Shown one piece after another: positions 53,788 through 63,175 of a stretch of DNA of 64,000 bases. This stretch comes from Hydrocarboniphaga sp965279055. GTDB lineage: Bacteria > Pseudomonadota > Gammaproteobacteria > Nevskiales > Nevskiaceae. The notes beneath the pieces are model-generated. The model made no database searches and had not been told where the DNA came from. It saw only the letters and a program-made list of their open reading frames with translations. The stretch spans positions 2,294,001-2,358,000 of the forward strand of contig NZ_OZ257125.1 of NCBI RefSeq assembly GCF_965279055.1. The letters run 5' to 3'. Each line of letters begins with the position of its first letter. Position 1 is the first letter of the stretch. The position numbers were made by a program, and so were the translations under genes.

Positions 53788-54260
53788 GGCATGCCGGGCG
53801 TCGCCGCGCGGCTGGTGTCTTTCAGCACGCACAGCATTTCGGCTTCGCAGGCGAGCTCGTCGCCGACCATCGCCTTGGTGGTGAACTTCCACAGATCACG
53901 CTTCTGCTTGTCGAGGCGCGCATGCAGCAGCACCTGATCCCCCGGAATCACCGGCCGCTTGAAGCGGGCGTTGTCGATGCCGGCGAAGTACAGAATCATG
54001 CCGCAGTCCGGACGCAGGCCGGACTTCAGCACCGCGAGAATGCCGCTGACCTGCGCCAGCGCCTCCAGCATCAGCACGCCCGGCATCGTCGGCAGCTGCG
54101 GAAAATGGCCGACGAAGAAATGCTCGTTCATCGTCACGTTCTTGATGCCGACAATGCTGACACCCGGCTCGTGGCTGATGATGCGATCCACCAGCAGGAA
54201 CGGATATCGATGAGGCAGCAGCCCCATGATGTCGCGGATGTCAAAGTTGATCTTTTCCAT
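53784..54260 (-). CDS. fabZ: (3R)-hydroxyacyl-ACP dehydratase FabZ
   Basis: A 158-residue hot-dog-fold dehydratase of fatty-acid elongation. It has IMGLLPHRYPFLLVDRII, catalytic His in FFVGHFPQLPTMPGV and the Glu in LMLEALAQ, then YFAGIDNARFKRPVIPGD. The ATG at 54260 lies inside lpxD (20-base overlap); an upstream ATG at 54284 would add a low-complexity Thr/Gly lead and is less likely. Confidence 0.95.
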   Translation of the reverse strand: MEKINFDIRDIMGLLPHRYPFLLVDRIISHEPGVSIVGIKNVTMNEHFFVGHFPQLPTMPGVLMLEALAQVSGILAVLKSGLRPDCGMILYFAGIDNARFKRPVIPGDQVLLHARLDKQKRDLWKFTTKAMVGDELACEAEMLCVLKDTSRAATPGMP

Positions 54261-55320
54261 CGTTCCCGTCGTCCCCGTCGTCATGCGTCTTGATCCCTGT
54301 TTTCTGTTCGAGGCTGCGCACGCGATCTTCCAGCTTCCCCAGCCGGCGGACGCGCGCAACGGTTTTACGCCAATCTTTTGCCGGCGCGATCGGCAGGCCC
54401 GATCCATATACGCCTTTTTCCAGCAGCGAGGTCGTCACCATCGCGCGGCCGAGGATGATCACGTCGTCGACAATCGTGATGTGGCCATTGATGCCGACCG
54501 CACCACCGATCATGCATCGCGCGCCGACCGTGGTACTGCCTGCAATACCCGTGCAAGCCGCGATCGCAGTGTGCTCGCCGATGCGGCAGTTGTGCGCGAT
54601 CTGGATCAGGTTGTCGAGGCGCACGCCGTTGGCGATCACGGTGTCGTCGATGGCGCCGCGGTCGATCGTGGTGTTGGCGCCGATTTCGACGTCGTCGCCG
54701 ATCACCACGCTGCCGAGCTGCGGCATTTCTTCCCAGCCCTGAGGGCCGGGCACGTTGCCGAAACCGCGCGAGCCGATCACCGCGCCGGGCTGGATCTGGC
54801 AGCGCAGGCCGAGGCGCACGCCGCGATGGATATGCACCCGCGCCTCCAGTCGCGCGCCGGCCCCGATCTGCGCGCCGGCGCCGACGATGCAGGCCGGGCC
54901 GATGTAGCTGCCGTCGCCGATCTGCGCGCCGGCCTCGATCACCGCCTGCGGGCCGATATGCACGCCCTGGCCGATCACCGCGTCGCTGTCGACCACGGCA
55001 CTGACGTGCACGCCGGGCTCGAAGTCGCGATTGCGGTCGAACAGCCGCGCAATCTGCGCGAACGCGCGCGCCGCGTCGGCTGCAACAAGACCGTTGCCGG
55101 CCAGCGCTGCGGCATCGCGTTTGCCGACCACGACGGCGCCGGCGCGGGTCTGCGCCAGCGTTGCGCGATACTTGGGATTGGCGAGAAAGCCGATGCGCCC
55201 CGGCTCGCCGGGGCTCAAGGTGCAGACACCGGAGATGCTGGCAGCAGCGTCACCGATAACGTCGAGGCCGAAGCGCTGGGCGAGTTCGCCCAGCGTATAA
55301 GCGGCAGCGACGCGACTCAT
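54241..55320 (-). CDS. lpxD: UDP-3-O-acylglucosamine N-acyltransferase
   Basis: 359 residues. An N-terminal uridine-binding domain (about 1-100, YTLGELAQRFGLDVIGD) is followed by a long hexapeptide-repeat helix (VSAVVDSDAVIGQGVHIGPQ onward). Catalytic His is in IQIAHNCRIGEHTAIA. The C-terminus is a coiled helix ending in an Asp/Gly-rich tail (DDGDDGNDGKDQL) that is unusual but may simply be tolerated read-through of the fabZ overlap region. Confidence 0.96.
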   Translation of the reverse strand: MSRVAAAYTLGELAQRFGLDVIGDAAASISGVCTLSPGEPGRIGFLANPKYRATLAQTRAGAVVVGKRDAAALAGNGLVAADAARAFAQIARLFDRNRDFEPGVHVSAVVDSDAVIGQGVHIGPQAVIEAGAQIGDGSYIGPACIVGAGAQIGAGARLEARVHIHRGVRLGLRCQIQPGAVIGSRGFGNVPGPQGWEEMPQLGSVVIGDDVEIGANTTIDRGAIDDTVIANGVRLDNLIQIAHNCRIGEHTAIAACTGIAGSTTVGARCMIGGAVGINGHITIVDDVIILGRAMVTTSLLEKGVYGSGLPIAPAKDWRKTVARVRRLGKLEDRVRSLEQKTGIKTHDDGDDGNDGKDQL

Positions 55321-55353
55321 GTCAGCCGAGGCGTCGCAGGCGCTTGAGACCGA

Positions 55354-55878
55354 TTACTTGCCGGCGCCGGCGGTCTGCAGGCGCTTCAGGACGTCGTCGG
55401 TGATGTCGATCGCGGCGGTCGCGTAGACCGGATCCTGGACGACGACGTCGACACCCTTCTCCTTGGCGACGGCTTCGATCACGGCCTTGATCTTGCCCAT
55501 CATGCTTTCGGTGAGTTCCTTGTCGCGCTTCTGGAAGTCTTCACCGAACTGGCGCTGCTTGTAGTCGAAGTCGATCTTGCGCGTGTTCAGATCCTTTTCG
55601 GTCTTGGAACGCGCGTCGGCGCTCATCACGTCCTGCTCGCGCTTGAACTTCTGCAGGTCTTCGCCGAGCTTCTTGGCTTCGGCTTCGAGGTCGCTCTTGC
55701 GCTTGTCGAACTCCGACTTCATCTGGGTCTGGCCGGCCTTGAACTGCGGCGACTGCTGCACCAGCTCGGCGGCGCGGATCGTGGCGATCTTGCCCTGGGC
55801 CTGTGCGGTGGCGGAGCCGACGACCAGCATCAGGCTGGCGGCGAATACAGAGGCGATCAGCTTGGAAACTTTATGCAT
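55354..55878 (-). CDS. skp: Periplasmic chaperone Skp/OmpH family protein
   Basis: 174 residues. A signal peptide (about 1-27, ending SATAQAQG) precedes a long charged coiled coil (about 50-130), as in the tentacles of Skp, which holds unfolded outer-membrane proteins. The KIATIRAAELVQQSPQFKAG start of the mature form fits the family. It lies between bamA and lpxD, its usual place. The ATG at 55878 was chosen because the longer frame has no signal peptide at its start. Confidence 0.93.
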   Translation of the reverse strand: MHKVSKLIASVFAASLMLVVGSATAQAQGKIATIRAAELVQQSPQFKAGQTQMKSEFDKRKSDLEAEAKKLGEDLQKFKREQDVMSADARSKTEKDLNTRKIDFDYKQRQFGEDFQKRDKELTESMMGKIKAVIEAVAKEKGVDVVVQDPVYATAAIDITDDVLKRLQTAGAGK

Positions 55879-55949
55879 AGCGGTCGGAAACACTCTTGTG
55901 GTTGCTTGTGATAGTCGGATGCAGTGTAACGAAACTCGGCGTAACGGCC

Positions 55950-58262
55950 TTAGAAACCGCTGCCGAAAGTAATCTGGAAGCGCTTGGTGTCGTCGGTCGG
56001 CACGTCGTTCAGCGGCCAGGCGTAGCTCATTTCCAGCAGGCCCAGGAACGGCGTGAACCACTGGAACGCGACACCGGCTGATGTTCTCAACTCGCCCAGA
56101 TCGACATCGCGGGGCGCAGCATAAACCTGACCGACGTCGTAGAACAGGCTCATGCGCGTCGATTTCTGGTCGGTCTCGACCGGCAGCGGGATGATCAGCT
56201 CGTTCTGGATCGTGGCGCGCACCTTGCCGCCCAGCGGATTATCGTAGGGCGTGTCGCGTGGCCCCAGCGTACCGTCGTCGTAGCCGCGCACGGTGCGCGC
56301 GCCGCCGGCGAACAGGTACTCGTAGGGCGGCACTTCGCTCTTCTTGCCGCTGCCGTAGTCGTCGACGACGCCGACGTTGGCGGTGGTGGTGAACACGAAC
56401 TTGTAGGGCAAGGGCACGTACTGCTCGCCGCGATAGGTCGCGCTGTAGTAGTTCAGGTCGCTGCCCGGCACGCTGGCGTCGACGAAGAACTGGTGCAGCG
56501 AGCCGCGCGTGGCGAAGAAGGTTTTGTTGCGGGTGTCACGCGCGATACCGGTACGCAACTGGTAGGTGTCGAAGCGCGAGCCGTTGTCGAGCATGAACTG
56601 CAGCACTTCGTCGGAGGTCTGGCCGGGGAAGGCTTCCAGCGCGGTCTCTTCGATGCCGAAACCGGCGCGCAGGCTGGTGTATTCCGACAGCGGGATGCCG
56701 TAAGTCAGGTTGAAACCGATGATGTTCGAGTTGAAGCCCGAGCTATAGCGGATCACCGATTCGGACTTGCGGTAGAACACCGACGCGGTCTGGCTGATGC
56801 CGTCCGAGGTGAAATACGGATCGGTCCAGCTCAGGTTCAATACCTTGGAAATCTGGCTGCGATTGGCTTCCAGGCTGACGCGATTGCCGGTACCGAGGAA
56901 GTTGGTGTGGGTCAGGCTGCCGGTGACCAGGAAGCCCGCGGATCCGGAGTAACCGACGCCGAACTGCACGCTGCCCGGCGCGCGTTCCTTGATCTTGAAA
57001 TTGACGTCGACGAGGTCGTCGGTGCCCGGCACCGGCTGGGTGTCGACTTCGGCCTCCTCGACGAACGGCAGGCGCGCCAGACGCACGCGCGAGCGCTCCA
57101 CCGAGCTCTTCGAAAACGGCGCGGCTTCCAGCTGGCGCATTTCGCGGCGCAAGGTGTCGTCGTGGGTGTCGCCGTGGCCGGTGAAGTTGACGCGGCGCAC
57201 ATAGGTGCGCTTGCCCGGCTGTACCACGTAATTCAGCGCGACTTCGCGCTTTTCTTCATCGACTTCCGGCAGCGGCGTGACCTTGGCGAAGGCATAGCCG
57301 ATGTCCGACAGCGCCGCCTCGATGCGGTCCGAGCTTTCCGTCGCCAGCTTGCGCGAGAAGATGTCGCCGGCCTTGGTCGACAGCAGCTTGGCCAGGAAAT
57401 CGACCTGCAGGATGGTTTCACCGGAGAAGCGCGCGCTGCTGACCTTGTAGATCTGGCCTTCTTCGACGTTGGCGGTGATGTAGATGTCTTTCTTGTCGGG
57501 CGACAGCTGCACCTGCACCGAATCGATGTTGGCTTTCAGATAGCCGCGATCCTGGTAATACGAGGTCAGCGATTCCAGATCGCCGACCAGCTGCTGCTTG
57601 GAGTAGCGGTCGGTCTTCTGGAACGGCATCCAGTTGGTTCGCTTGAGCTTGAACGCCTCGAGCAGTTCGTCCTTGGTGAAGGCATGGTTGCCGATCAAGT
57701 TGATGTCCTTGATCTTGGTGACCTTGCCTTCGATGACCTTGATGTTGATGTTGACGCGGTTGTTCGGCTCCGGCTTGACCTCGGTGTCGATCTGCACGTC
57801 GTAGTAGCCGTTGGCGAAGTACTGGCGCTGCAGTTCCTGGCCGACCTGCTCGAGCAGGTCGCGCTTGAAGAGTTCACCTTCTGCCAAACCCGCTTCGGTC
57901 AGCGACTTCTTCAAATCGTCGCCGCCGATCTTGTCGTTGCCGTCGATCTTGAATCCGGAAATCGCCGGGCGCTCCTTGACGCGAATCACCAGCGATTCGC
58001 CGTCGCGCTCCAGACTCACGTCTTCGAACAGGCCCGAGCCATACAGCGCGCGCATCGCCTGACGCGAGGTCTGGTCGTTGAGCTGGTCACCGACTGATAG
58101 CGGCAGATAGGTCAGCACCGTGCCGATCTCGAGACGCTGCAGGCCTTCGGCCTTGATCTCCTTGATCGTGAACGGCGTGAAGGCGACGGCAGCGGGCAGC
58201 CACATCGCGGCGGCAGCGCCGGCAATCAGCTTGAGCTTGAAACGCGGTTTCTTTGCGCCCAT
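55950..58262 (-). CDS. bamA: Outer membrane protein assembly factor BamA
   Basis: A 770-residue Omp85 protein, the core of the beta-barrel assembly machine. A signal peptide ends near residue 28 (AAVAFTPF). Five POTRA domains (about 28-420) begin FTIKEIKAEGLQRL, followed by a 16-strand barrel. The conserved loop-6 motif is present as VRGY (RTVRGYDDGTLG), and the protein ends in Phe (GSGF), the barrel-insertion signal. Length is normal. Confidence 0.97.
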   Translation of the reverse strand: MGAKKPRFKLKLIAGAAAAMWLPAAVAFTPFTIKEIKAEGLQRLEIGTVLTYLPLSVGDQLNDQTSRQAMRALYGSGLFEDVSLERDGESLVIRVKERPAISGFKIDGNDKIGGDDLKKSLTEAGLAEGELFKRDLLEQVGQELQRQYFANGYYDVQIDTEVKPEPNNRVNINIKVIEGKVTKIKDINLIGNHAFTKDELLEAFKLKRTNWMPFQKTDRYSKQQLVGDLESLTSYYQDRGYLKANIDSVQVQLSPDKKDIYITANVEEGQIYKVSSARFSGETILQVDFLAKLLSTKAGDIFSRKLATESSDRIEAALSDIGYAFAKVTPLPEVDEEKREVALNYVVQPGKRTYVRRVNFTGHGDTHDDTLRREMRQLEAAPFSKSSVERSRVRLARLPFVEEAEVDTQPVPGTDDLVDVNFKIKERAPGSVQFGVGYSGSAGFLVTGSLTHTNFLGTGNRVSLEANRSQISKVLNLSWTDPYFTSDGISQTASVFYRKSESVIRYSSGFNSNIIGFNLTYGIPLSEYTSLRAGFGIEETALEAFPGQTSDEVLQFMLDNGSRFDTYQLRTGIARDTRNKTFFATRGSLHQFFVDASVPGSDLNYYSATYRGEQYVPLPYKFVFTTTANVGVVDDYGSGKKSEVPPYEYLFAGGARTVRGYDDGTLGPRDTPYDNPLGGKVRATIQNELIIPLPVETDQKSTRMSLFYDVGQVYAAPRDVDLGELRTSAGVAFQWFTPFLGLLEMSYAWPLNDVPTDDTKRFQITFGSGF

Positions 58263-58304
58263 TTTTTGGGTCTTTACCCTGAATACGAGAATCGATCGAT
58301 GCGT

Positions 58305-59657
58305 CTAGATGAGACGCATGATGTCGTTATAGAACGCCAGCACCATCAGCGTGCCGATAAAGGCAAAACCCAGGTACTGACTCGCCGCCATGGCCCGCTC
58401 AGACAACGGACGGCCCTTGACCCCTTCGATTGCAAACAGCAGCAGATGCCCGCCGTCCAGTACCGGCACCGGCAACAGATTCAAAACGCCGAGGCTCACG
58501 CTGACGATCGCCATGAAGCTCAGGAAAGACACCAGCCCGACCCGGGCGGAATCTCCGGCCACCTGTGCAATCTGTATCGGACCGCTGACGTTCTTCACCG
58601 ACACGTCGCCGATCACCATCCGCCCGAGCATGCGCAAGGTCAGCCAGCTCATGCGCCACGTCTGCTCCGCCGCGGCTGGAATCGCTGCCAGAGAGTCCAG
58701 CCGGCGTTCGGCGCGCAAATCCTGCCACAAGTCGGGGGGCGTCGCCACGCCGGAACCCAGGCGTCCGTAAGCTTTACCTTCGGTCTGCGTGGTCTCCAGC
58801 ACCACGCGACGCTTGGAGCGCTCGCCGCCGCGATCGATCTCGATTTCGGCAATCGCACCCGGATGCGCGCGCACCCAGCTCACCAGCTGGCTCGGGCTGT
58901 TGATCGCGGCGCCGTCCAGGCTCAGCACGCGGTCGCCTTCCTGCAGGCCGGCAGCTTCAGCAGGGCTGCCTTTCAGTATCTGCGTCAGCACCGGCGGCGC
59001 CATCGGCTCGTAAGGTGACAGGCCCAGATCGTCGAACAGCACCTCGGGATCGACGCGAACCTTCGATACATCCAGTGACACTTCTCTCGGCACGCCGCCC
59101 TTGCTCTGCACCGTCAGCGGCAGATTCCCGCCGTCGAGCACGCGCTCGATCAGATCGGTGCCGAGCACCGCCCAGGTCTGCACCACCTCGCCGTCGACGG
59201 CGACGATCTCGTCGCCGGCCTGCAAACCGGCGCTGGCGGCGACGCTGCCTGCCGGCGGTTGCGCGATCAGCGGCTTCAGGCCCTCGGTGCCGATCACGAA
59301 CACCAGCCAGTACAGCGCGATCGCCAGCATGAAATTGAACACCGGCCCGGCGGCGACGATCGCCGCGCGCTTGGCGAGGCTCTGGTTGTTGAAGGCGAGA
59401 TGGCGCTCGTGCGGCGCCACCGGGCCTTCGCGCTCGTCGAGCATCTTGACGTAGCCGCCGATCGGCAGCGGCGCGATCGACCACTCGACGCCGTCGCGCG
59501 CGACAAAGGTCTTGAACGGCGTGCCGAAGCCCAGCGAAAAGCGCAGCACCTTGACGCCCAGGGTCCTGGCGACCCAGTAGTGGCCAAACTCGTGGAAGCA
59601 CACCAGCACGGAAATCGCGACGATGAAACCGGCAACCGACCAGACGATGTCAGGCAT
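58305..59657 (-). CDS. rseP: Site-2 protease RseP
   Basis: A 450-residue inner-membrane zinc protease that cuts anti-sigma factor RseA and remnant signal peptides. The intact metal site HEFGH is at about residue 22, with the third ligand in LLPVPVLDGGHLL near residue 397. Two PDZ domains lie between (about 120-205 and 210-300). It provides an in-window contrast to the altered M50 protein at 3150-3821. The start overlaps the dxr stop by 8 bases. Confidence 0.96.
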   Translation of the reverse strand: MPDIVWSVAGFIVAISVLVCFHEFGHYWVARTLGVKVLRFSLGFGTPFKTFVARDGVEWSIAPLPIGGYVKMLDEREGPVAPHERHLAFNNQSLAKRAAIVAAGPVFNFMLAIALYWLVFVIGTEGLKPLIAQPPAGSVAASAGLQAGDEIVAVDGEVVQTWAVLGTDLIERVLDGGNLPLTVQSKGGVPREVSLDVSKVRVDPEVLFDDLGLSPYEPMAPPVLTQILKGSPAEAAGLQEGDRVLSLDGAAINSPSQLVSWVRAHPGAIAEIEIDRGGERSKRRVVLETTQTEGKAYGRLGSGVATPPDLWQDLRAERRLDSLAAIPAAAEQTWRMSWLTLRMLGRMVIGDVSVKNVSGPIQIAQVAGDSARVGLVSFLSFMAIVSVSLGVLNLLPVPVLDGGHLLLFAIEGVKGRPLSERAMAASQYLGFAFIGTLMVLAFYNDIMRLI

Positions 59658-60891
59658 GTAGGCGTGCACTCTCGGCGTGGAGGGTTGCGGTCTTCGAGAA
59701 CCGCGGCAGCTCGCGCAGGCACCAGTCGCGCGCCCAGGCGTCGACCGCCAGGGTGGCTTCCAGCTCGTCCGACTGTAGGGCGTGGACGCCGAGACCGGCG
59801 TCGACACAGGCTGCGATCATTTGCGCTATCTGGCTCAGGCCGATGTGGCCGTTCAGGAACCGTTCGACCGCGATCTCGTTCGCCGCGTTCAATAAATTTG
59901 GAGCGTGGCCGCCCGCGCGCAGCGCGGCACGCGCCAGGCCCAGGCAGGGGAAGCGTTCCAGGTCCGGCGACTCGAAGCGAAAACGGCCGAGCGCGGCCAG
60001 ATCCAGGCCGCCGACGCCGGACTCCCAGCGCTCCGGCCAGGCCAACGCATGCGCGATCGGCACGCGCATGTCGGGCTGGCCGAGTTGCGCCAGCAGCGAG
60101 CCGTCGACGTACTCGACCAGCGAGTGGATCACGCTCTCGGGGTGGATGACGACGTCGAGCTGCGTGTCGTCGACGCCGTACAGCATCGAGGCTTCGATCA
60201 GCTCCAGGCCCTTGTTCATCAGCGTCGCCGAGTCCACCGAAATTTTCTGCCCCATGCTCCAGTTCGGATGGCGCACCGCCTCGGCCGGCGTCGCCGCCGC
60301 AATTTGCTCGGCGCTCCATTCGCGGAACGGGCCGCCGGACGCCGTCAGCAGCAGCTTGCGCACGCCCCGCGGCGACTCGCCGCAACGATAGTCCGGCGGC
60401 AGGCACTGGAAGATCGCGTTGTGCTCGCTGTCGATCGGCAGGATGCAGGCGCCGCTGCGGGCCGCCTCGCGCATCAGCAGCCGCCCGGCCATCACCAGGG
60501 GCTCCTTGTTCGCGATCAGGGTCTGCTTGCCGGCGCGCACCGCCGCCAGTGTCGGCAGCAGGCCGGCGGCGCCGACGATCGCCGACATCACGATGTCGGC
60601 TTCGCCGGCGGCGGCGACTTCGCTCAGCGCAGCGGCGCCGGTCAGCACTTCGCAAGGAATTTCTTCTGCGGTCAACGCAGCGCGCAGCTTCAAAGCCGCG
60701 GCTTCATCGACCAGCACCGCGATGCTCGGCTTGTGCAGCCGGCACAGTTCGAGCAGGCCGTCGGCGTCGCGCGCCGCGGTCAGCGCGAACACCTGCAGCC
60801 GCTGTGGATGCCGAGCGGCGACGTCGAGCGTGCTGCGCCCGACGCTGCCGGTGGCACCCAGGACGACGAGGCGGCGCATGGGAGCCGGCAT
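59650..60891 (-). CDS. dxr: 1-deoxy-D-xylulose 5-phosphate reductoisomerase
   Basis: 413 residues. NADPH-dependent second step of the MEP pathway. It has the Rossmann start VVLGATGSVGRSTLDV, ANKEPLVMAG, the metal-site segment PIDSEHNAIFQCL, TASGGPFR, and NWSMGQKISVDSATLMNKGLE. The ATG at 60891 shares a base with the cdsA stop (TGATG); a second ATG four codons in is closer to the family start. ispD and ispF of the same pathway are at 29144-30381. Confidence 0.96.
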   Translation of the reverse strand: MPAPMRRLVVLGATGSVGRSTLDVAARHPQRLQVFALTAARDADGLLELCRLHKPSIAVLVDEAAALKLRAALTAEEIPCEVLTGAAALSEVAAAGEADIVMSAIVGAAGLLPTLAAVRAGKQTLIANKEPLVMAGRLLMREAARSGACILPIDSEHNAIFQCLPPDYRCGESPRGVRKLLLTASGGPFREWSAEQIAAATPAEAVRHPNWSMGQKISVDSATLMNKGLELIEASMLYGVDDTQLDVVIHPESVIHSLVEYVDGSLLAQLGQPDMRVPIAHALAWPERWESGVGGLDLAALGRFRFESPDLERFPCLGLARAALRAGGHAPNLLNAANEIAVERFLNGHIGLSQIAQMIAACVDAGLGVHALQSDELEATLAVDAWARDWCLRELPRFSKTATLHAESARLHA

Positions 60892-61733
60892 CAGAGCTTC
60901 AGCAGATACAGGCCGAGCGCCATCAGCGGCGCGGCGGCGAGCAGGCTGTCGGTGCGGTCGAGGATGCCGCCGTGACCGGGCAAAATCGTGCCGCTGTCTT
61001 TGACGCCGGCGGCGCGCTTGAACATGCTCTCGGCGAGGTCGCCGAGAATCGAGATCATCGCCACCAGCATCGACAGGCCGACGAACGCGGCGAGCCGGCC
61101 CACCGGCGCGTAGACACCGTCGAAGAACACGTAAACGCCGCCGGTCAAAGCCCAGACCGCGCACAGCAGCAGGCCGCCGATCGCGCCTTCCACCGACTTG
61201 CCCGGCGACACCGCCGGCGCCAGCTTGCGCTTGCCGAAGCGGCGGCCAGCGAAGTACGCGCCGGTGTCGGCGGCAAAGATCAGGAAGAACACGTAGAGCA
61301 GCCGCAGCGAGCCGCTATGCACTGAAGTGATGTCGCCACCGGAATGCAGCACCGCCAGCGACAGGATCGTCGGCACGATCAGCAGCAGGCCGATCAGCGC
61401 CATCGCCGCCTTGCCCGGCGCGCGCGACGCGAAGCTCGCCGGATACGTGCGCACCAGCGCCGCCGCATAGCACCACCACATCAGCGAGGCGATCGACAGG
61501 TTGATCCAGCGCGTGCGGAACATCCAGGCCGCGACCAGCGCCAGCGCCGCCAGCAGCACGTAGCCGTAGCGCGCGCCGGTGCTTTGCAACTTCATCAGCG
61601 CCGACCATTCCCAGGCGATCAGCAGACCGGCAAACGAGAACACGCCGTACAGCCACATCGTCGGCAAAAACCACACCGCCGCCAGCAGCAGCGGCAGCAG
61701 AACGAGTGCGGTGATCACGCGCTGCATCAACAT
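60891..61733 (-). CDS. cdsA: Phosphatidate cytidylyltransferase
   Basis: A 280-residue polytopic membrane enzyme making CDP-diacylglycerol from phosphatidate and CTP. About eight hydrophobic segments are present. The signature near the C-terminus, ESMFKRAAGVKDSGTILPGHGGILDRTDS, is split here as FKRAAGVKDSG and PGHGGILDRTDS. The AADTGAYFAGRRFGK segment is also typical. Confidence 0.96.
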   Translation of the reverse strand: MLMQRVITALVLLPLLLAAVWFLPTMWLYGVFSFAGLLIAWEWSALMKLQSTGARYGYVLLAALALVAAWMFRTRWINLSIASLMWWCYAAALVRTYPASFASRAPGKAAMALIGLLLIVPTILSLAVLHSGGDITSVHSGSLRLLYVFFLIFAADTGAYFAGRRFGKRKLAPAVSPGKSVEGAIGGLLLCAVWALTGGVYVFFDGVYAPVGRLAAFVGLSMLVAMISILGDLAESMFKRAAGVKDSGTILPGHGGILDRTDSLLAAAPLMALGLYLLKL

Positions 61734-61800
61734 GGACGATCCTCGTCTGGCGCAGCAGCAAATAGGGCAAGCGGACCCGCGGGCGTCGCGCCCAAGGTTT

Positions 61801-62520
61801 TCAGACCTGTTCCGCGACGCGGCCGAAACGACGGTCGCGCTCAGAGTACCAGCGCAGCGCGGCGGCGAACTCCGCGTCGCCGAACTCCGGCCATAGCGTG
61901 TCGCAGAAATACAGCTCGGTATAGGCCAGCTGCCACAGCAGGAAGTTGCTGATGCGCATTTCGCCGCCGGTGCGGATCAGCAGATCCGGCGCCGGCACGC
62001 CGGCGGTGTCCAGATGCGATTCGATGGTTTCGGCAGTGATTTCCTGCCCCGCCGCGATCGCGCGCTTGGCCGCCTGCACGACGTCCCACTGGCCGCCGTA
62101 GCCGACTGCGACCTGCAGCTGCAGGCCGGTGTTGTGGCGCGTCAGCTTGACCGACTGATCCATCTGCTCGCGCAGTTCCGGCGAGAAATCGCCGTGGTCG
62201 CCGATGAAGCGCAGGCGCACGCCGTTTTTGTGCAGCGCCTGGGCTTCGCGCATCAGGGTGTTGATGAACAGCTTCATCAACAGCGTGACTTCGAGTTCCG
62301 GGCGCTTCCAGTTTTCCTGGCTGAACGCGAACACGGTCAGGTAACGCACGCCGGCCTTGTGCGCGGCGCGCAGGATCTTGCGCGCCGACTTGACGCCGGC
62401 GCGATGGCCGAACGCGCGCGGCTGCATACGCTGCTTCGCCCAGCGGCCGTTGCCGTCCATGATCACCGCGACATGGACCGGGATTTTTTCCGCAGGAATT
62501 TTCGGAGGAAGCTGGGTCAC
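61801..62520 (-). CDS. uppS: Undecaprenyl diphosphate synthase (cis-prenyltransferase)
   Basis: A 239-residue enzyme extending farnesyl diphosphate to the C55 carrier lipid. It has HVAVIMDGNGRWAKQR with the catalytic Asp, FGHRAGVKSARKI, the FAFSQENWKRP motif, and DLLIRTGGEMRISNFLLWQLAYTELYF at the C-terminal half. GTG start at 62520, preceded by GGAGGAAG. It lies between frr and cdsA as usual. Confidence 0.96.
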   Translation of the reverse strand: MTQLPPKIPAEKIPVHVAVIMDGNGRWAKQRMQPRAFGHRAGVKSARKILRAAHKAGVRYLTVFAFSQENWKRPELEVTLLMKLFINTLMREAQALHKNGVRLRFIGDHGDFSPELREQMDQSVKLTRHNTGLQLQVAVGYGGQWDVVQAAKRAIAAGQEITAETIESHLDTAGVPAPDLLIRTGGEMRISNFLLWQLAYTELYFCDTLWPEFGDAEFAAALRWYSERDRRFGRVAEQV

Positions 62521-62564
62521 TTAGGGTTCGATCCGGCCGAGCCTGCAAGACGCAGGCTCGCGCA

Positions 62565-63122
62565 TTACATCGACATCAATTCTTTTTCTTTGAGCGCGGT
62601 GGCTTCGTCGATCTTGGCGACGAACTGGTCGGTGAGCTTCTGGATATCGGCTTCGCCGCGCTTCTCGTCGTCGGTGCTGATCAGTTTCTCCTTGACCAGA
62701 TCCTTGATGTCCTGGTTGGCGTCGCGGCGCACCGCGCGGATGCCGACCTTGGCCTGCTCGGCCTCGCCCTTGACGACCTTGACCAGATCCTTGCGGCGCT
62801 GCTCGGTCAGCGGCGGCATGATGATGCGGATGATGGTGCCGGCGGTGTTCGGGTTCAGGCCGAGATCGGACTTCAGGATCGCTTTCTCGATCGGCCCGAT
62901 CATGTTCTTGTCCCAGGCGGTGATCGAGATCGTGCGCGCGTCCTCGACCGTGATCTGCGCGGCCTGGCTCAGCGGCACTTCCGAGCCGTAGTACTCGACG
63001 GTCAGATGGTCCAGCAGCGCGGTACTGGCGCGGCCGGTACGGATCTTGGTCAGCGCGGTCTTCAGCGCGTCGATGCTTTTCTGCATGCGATCGCCGGCTT
63101 CTTTCTTGATTTCGTTCAGCAT
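62565..63122 (-). CDS. frr: Ribosome recycling factor
   Basis: 185 residues, the exact family length. It splits post-termination ribosomes together with EF-G. It opens MLNEIKKEAGDRMQKSIDAL and contains KIRTGRAS, VEYYGSEVPLSQAA, AWDKNMIGPIEKAI, and the long C-terminal coiled helix. The ATG at 63122 was chosen over an upstream in-frame extension. Confidence 0.97.
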   Translation of the reverse strand: MLNEIKKEAGDRMQKSIDALKTALTKIRTGRASTALLDHLTVEYYGSEVPLSQAAQITVEDARTISITAWDKNMIGPIEKAILKSDLGLNPNTAGTIIRIIMPPLTEQRRKDLVKVVKGEAEQAKVGIRAVRRDANQDIKDLVKEKLISTDDEKRGEADIQKLTDQFVAKIDEATALKEKELMSM

Positions 63123-63175
63123 GGCTGCTTGCTCCTTGAGGCTCGCCCGGGGCGAAGTCGAACTTGGGGCCGGAC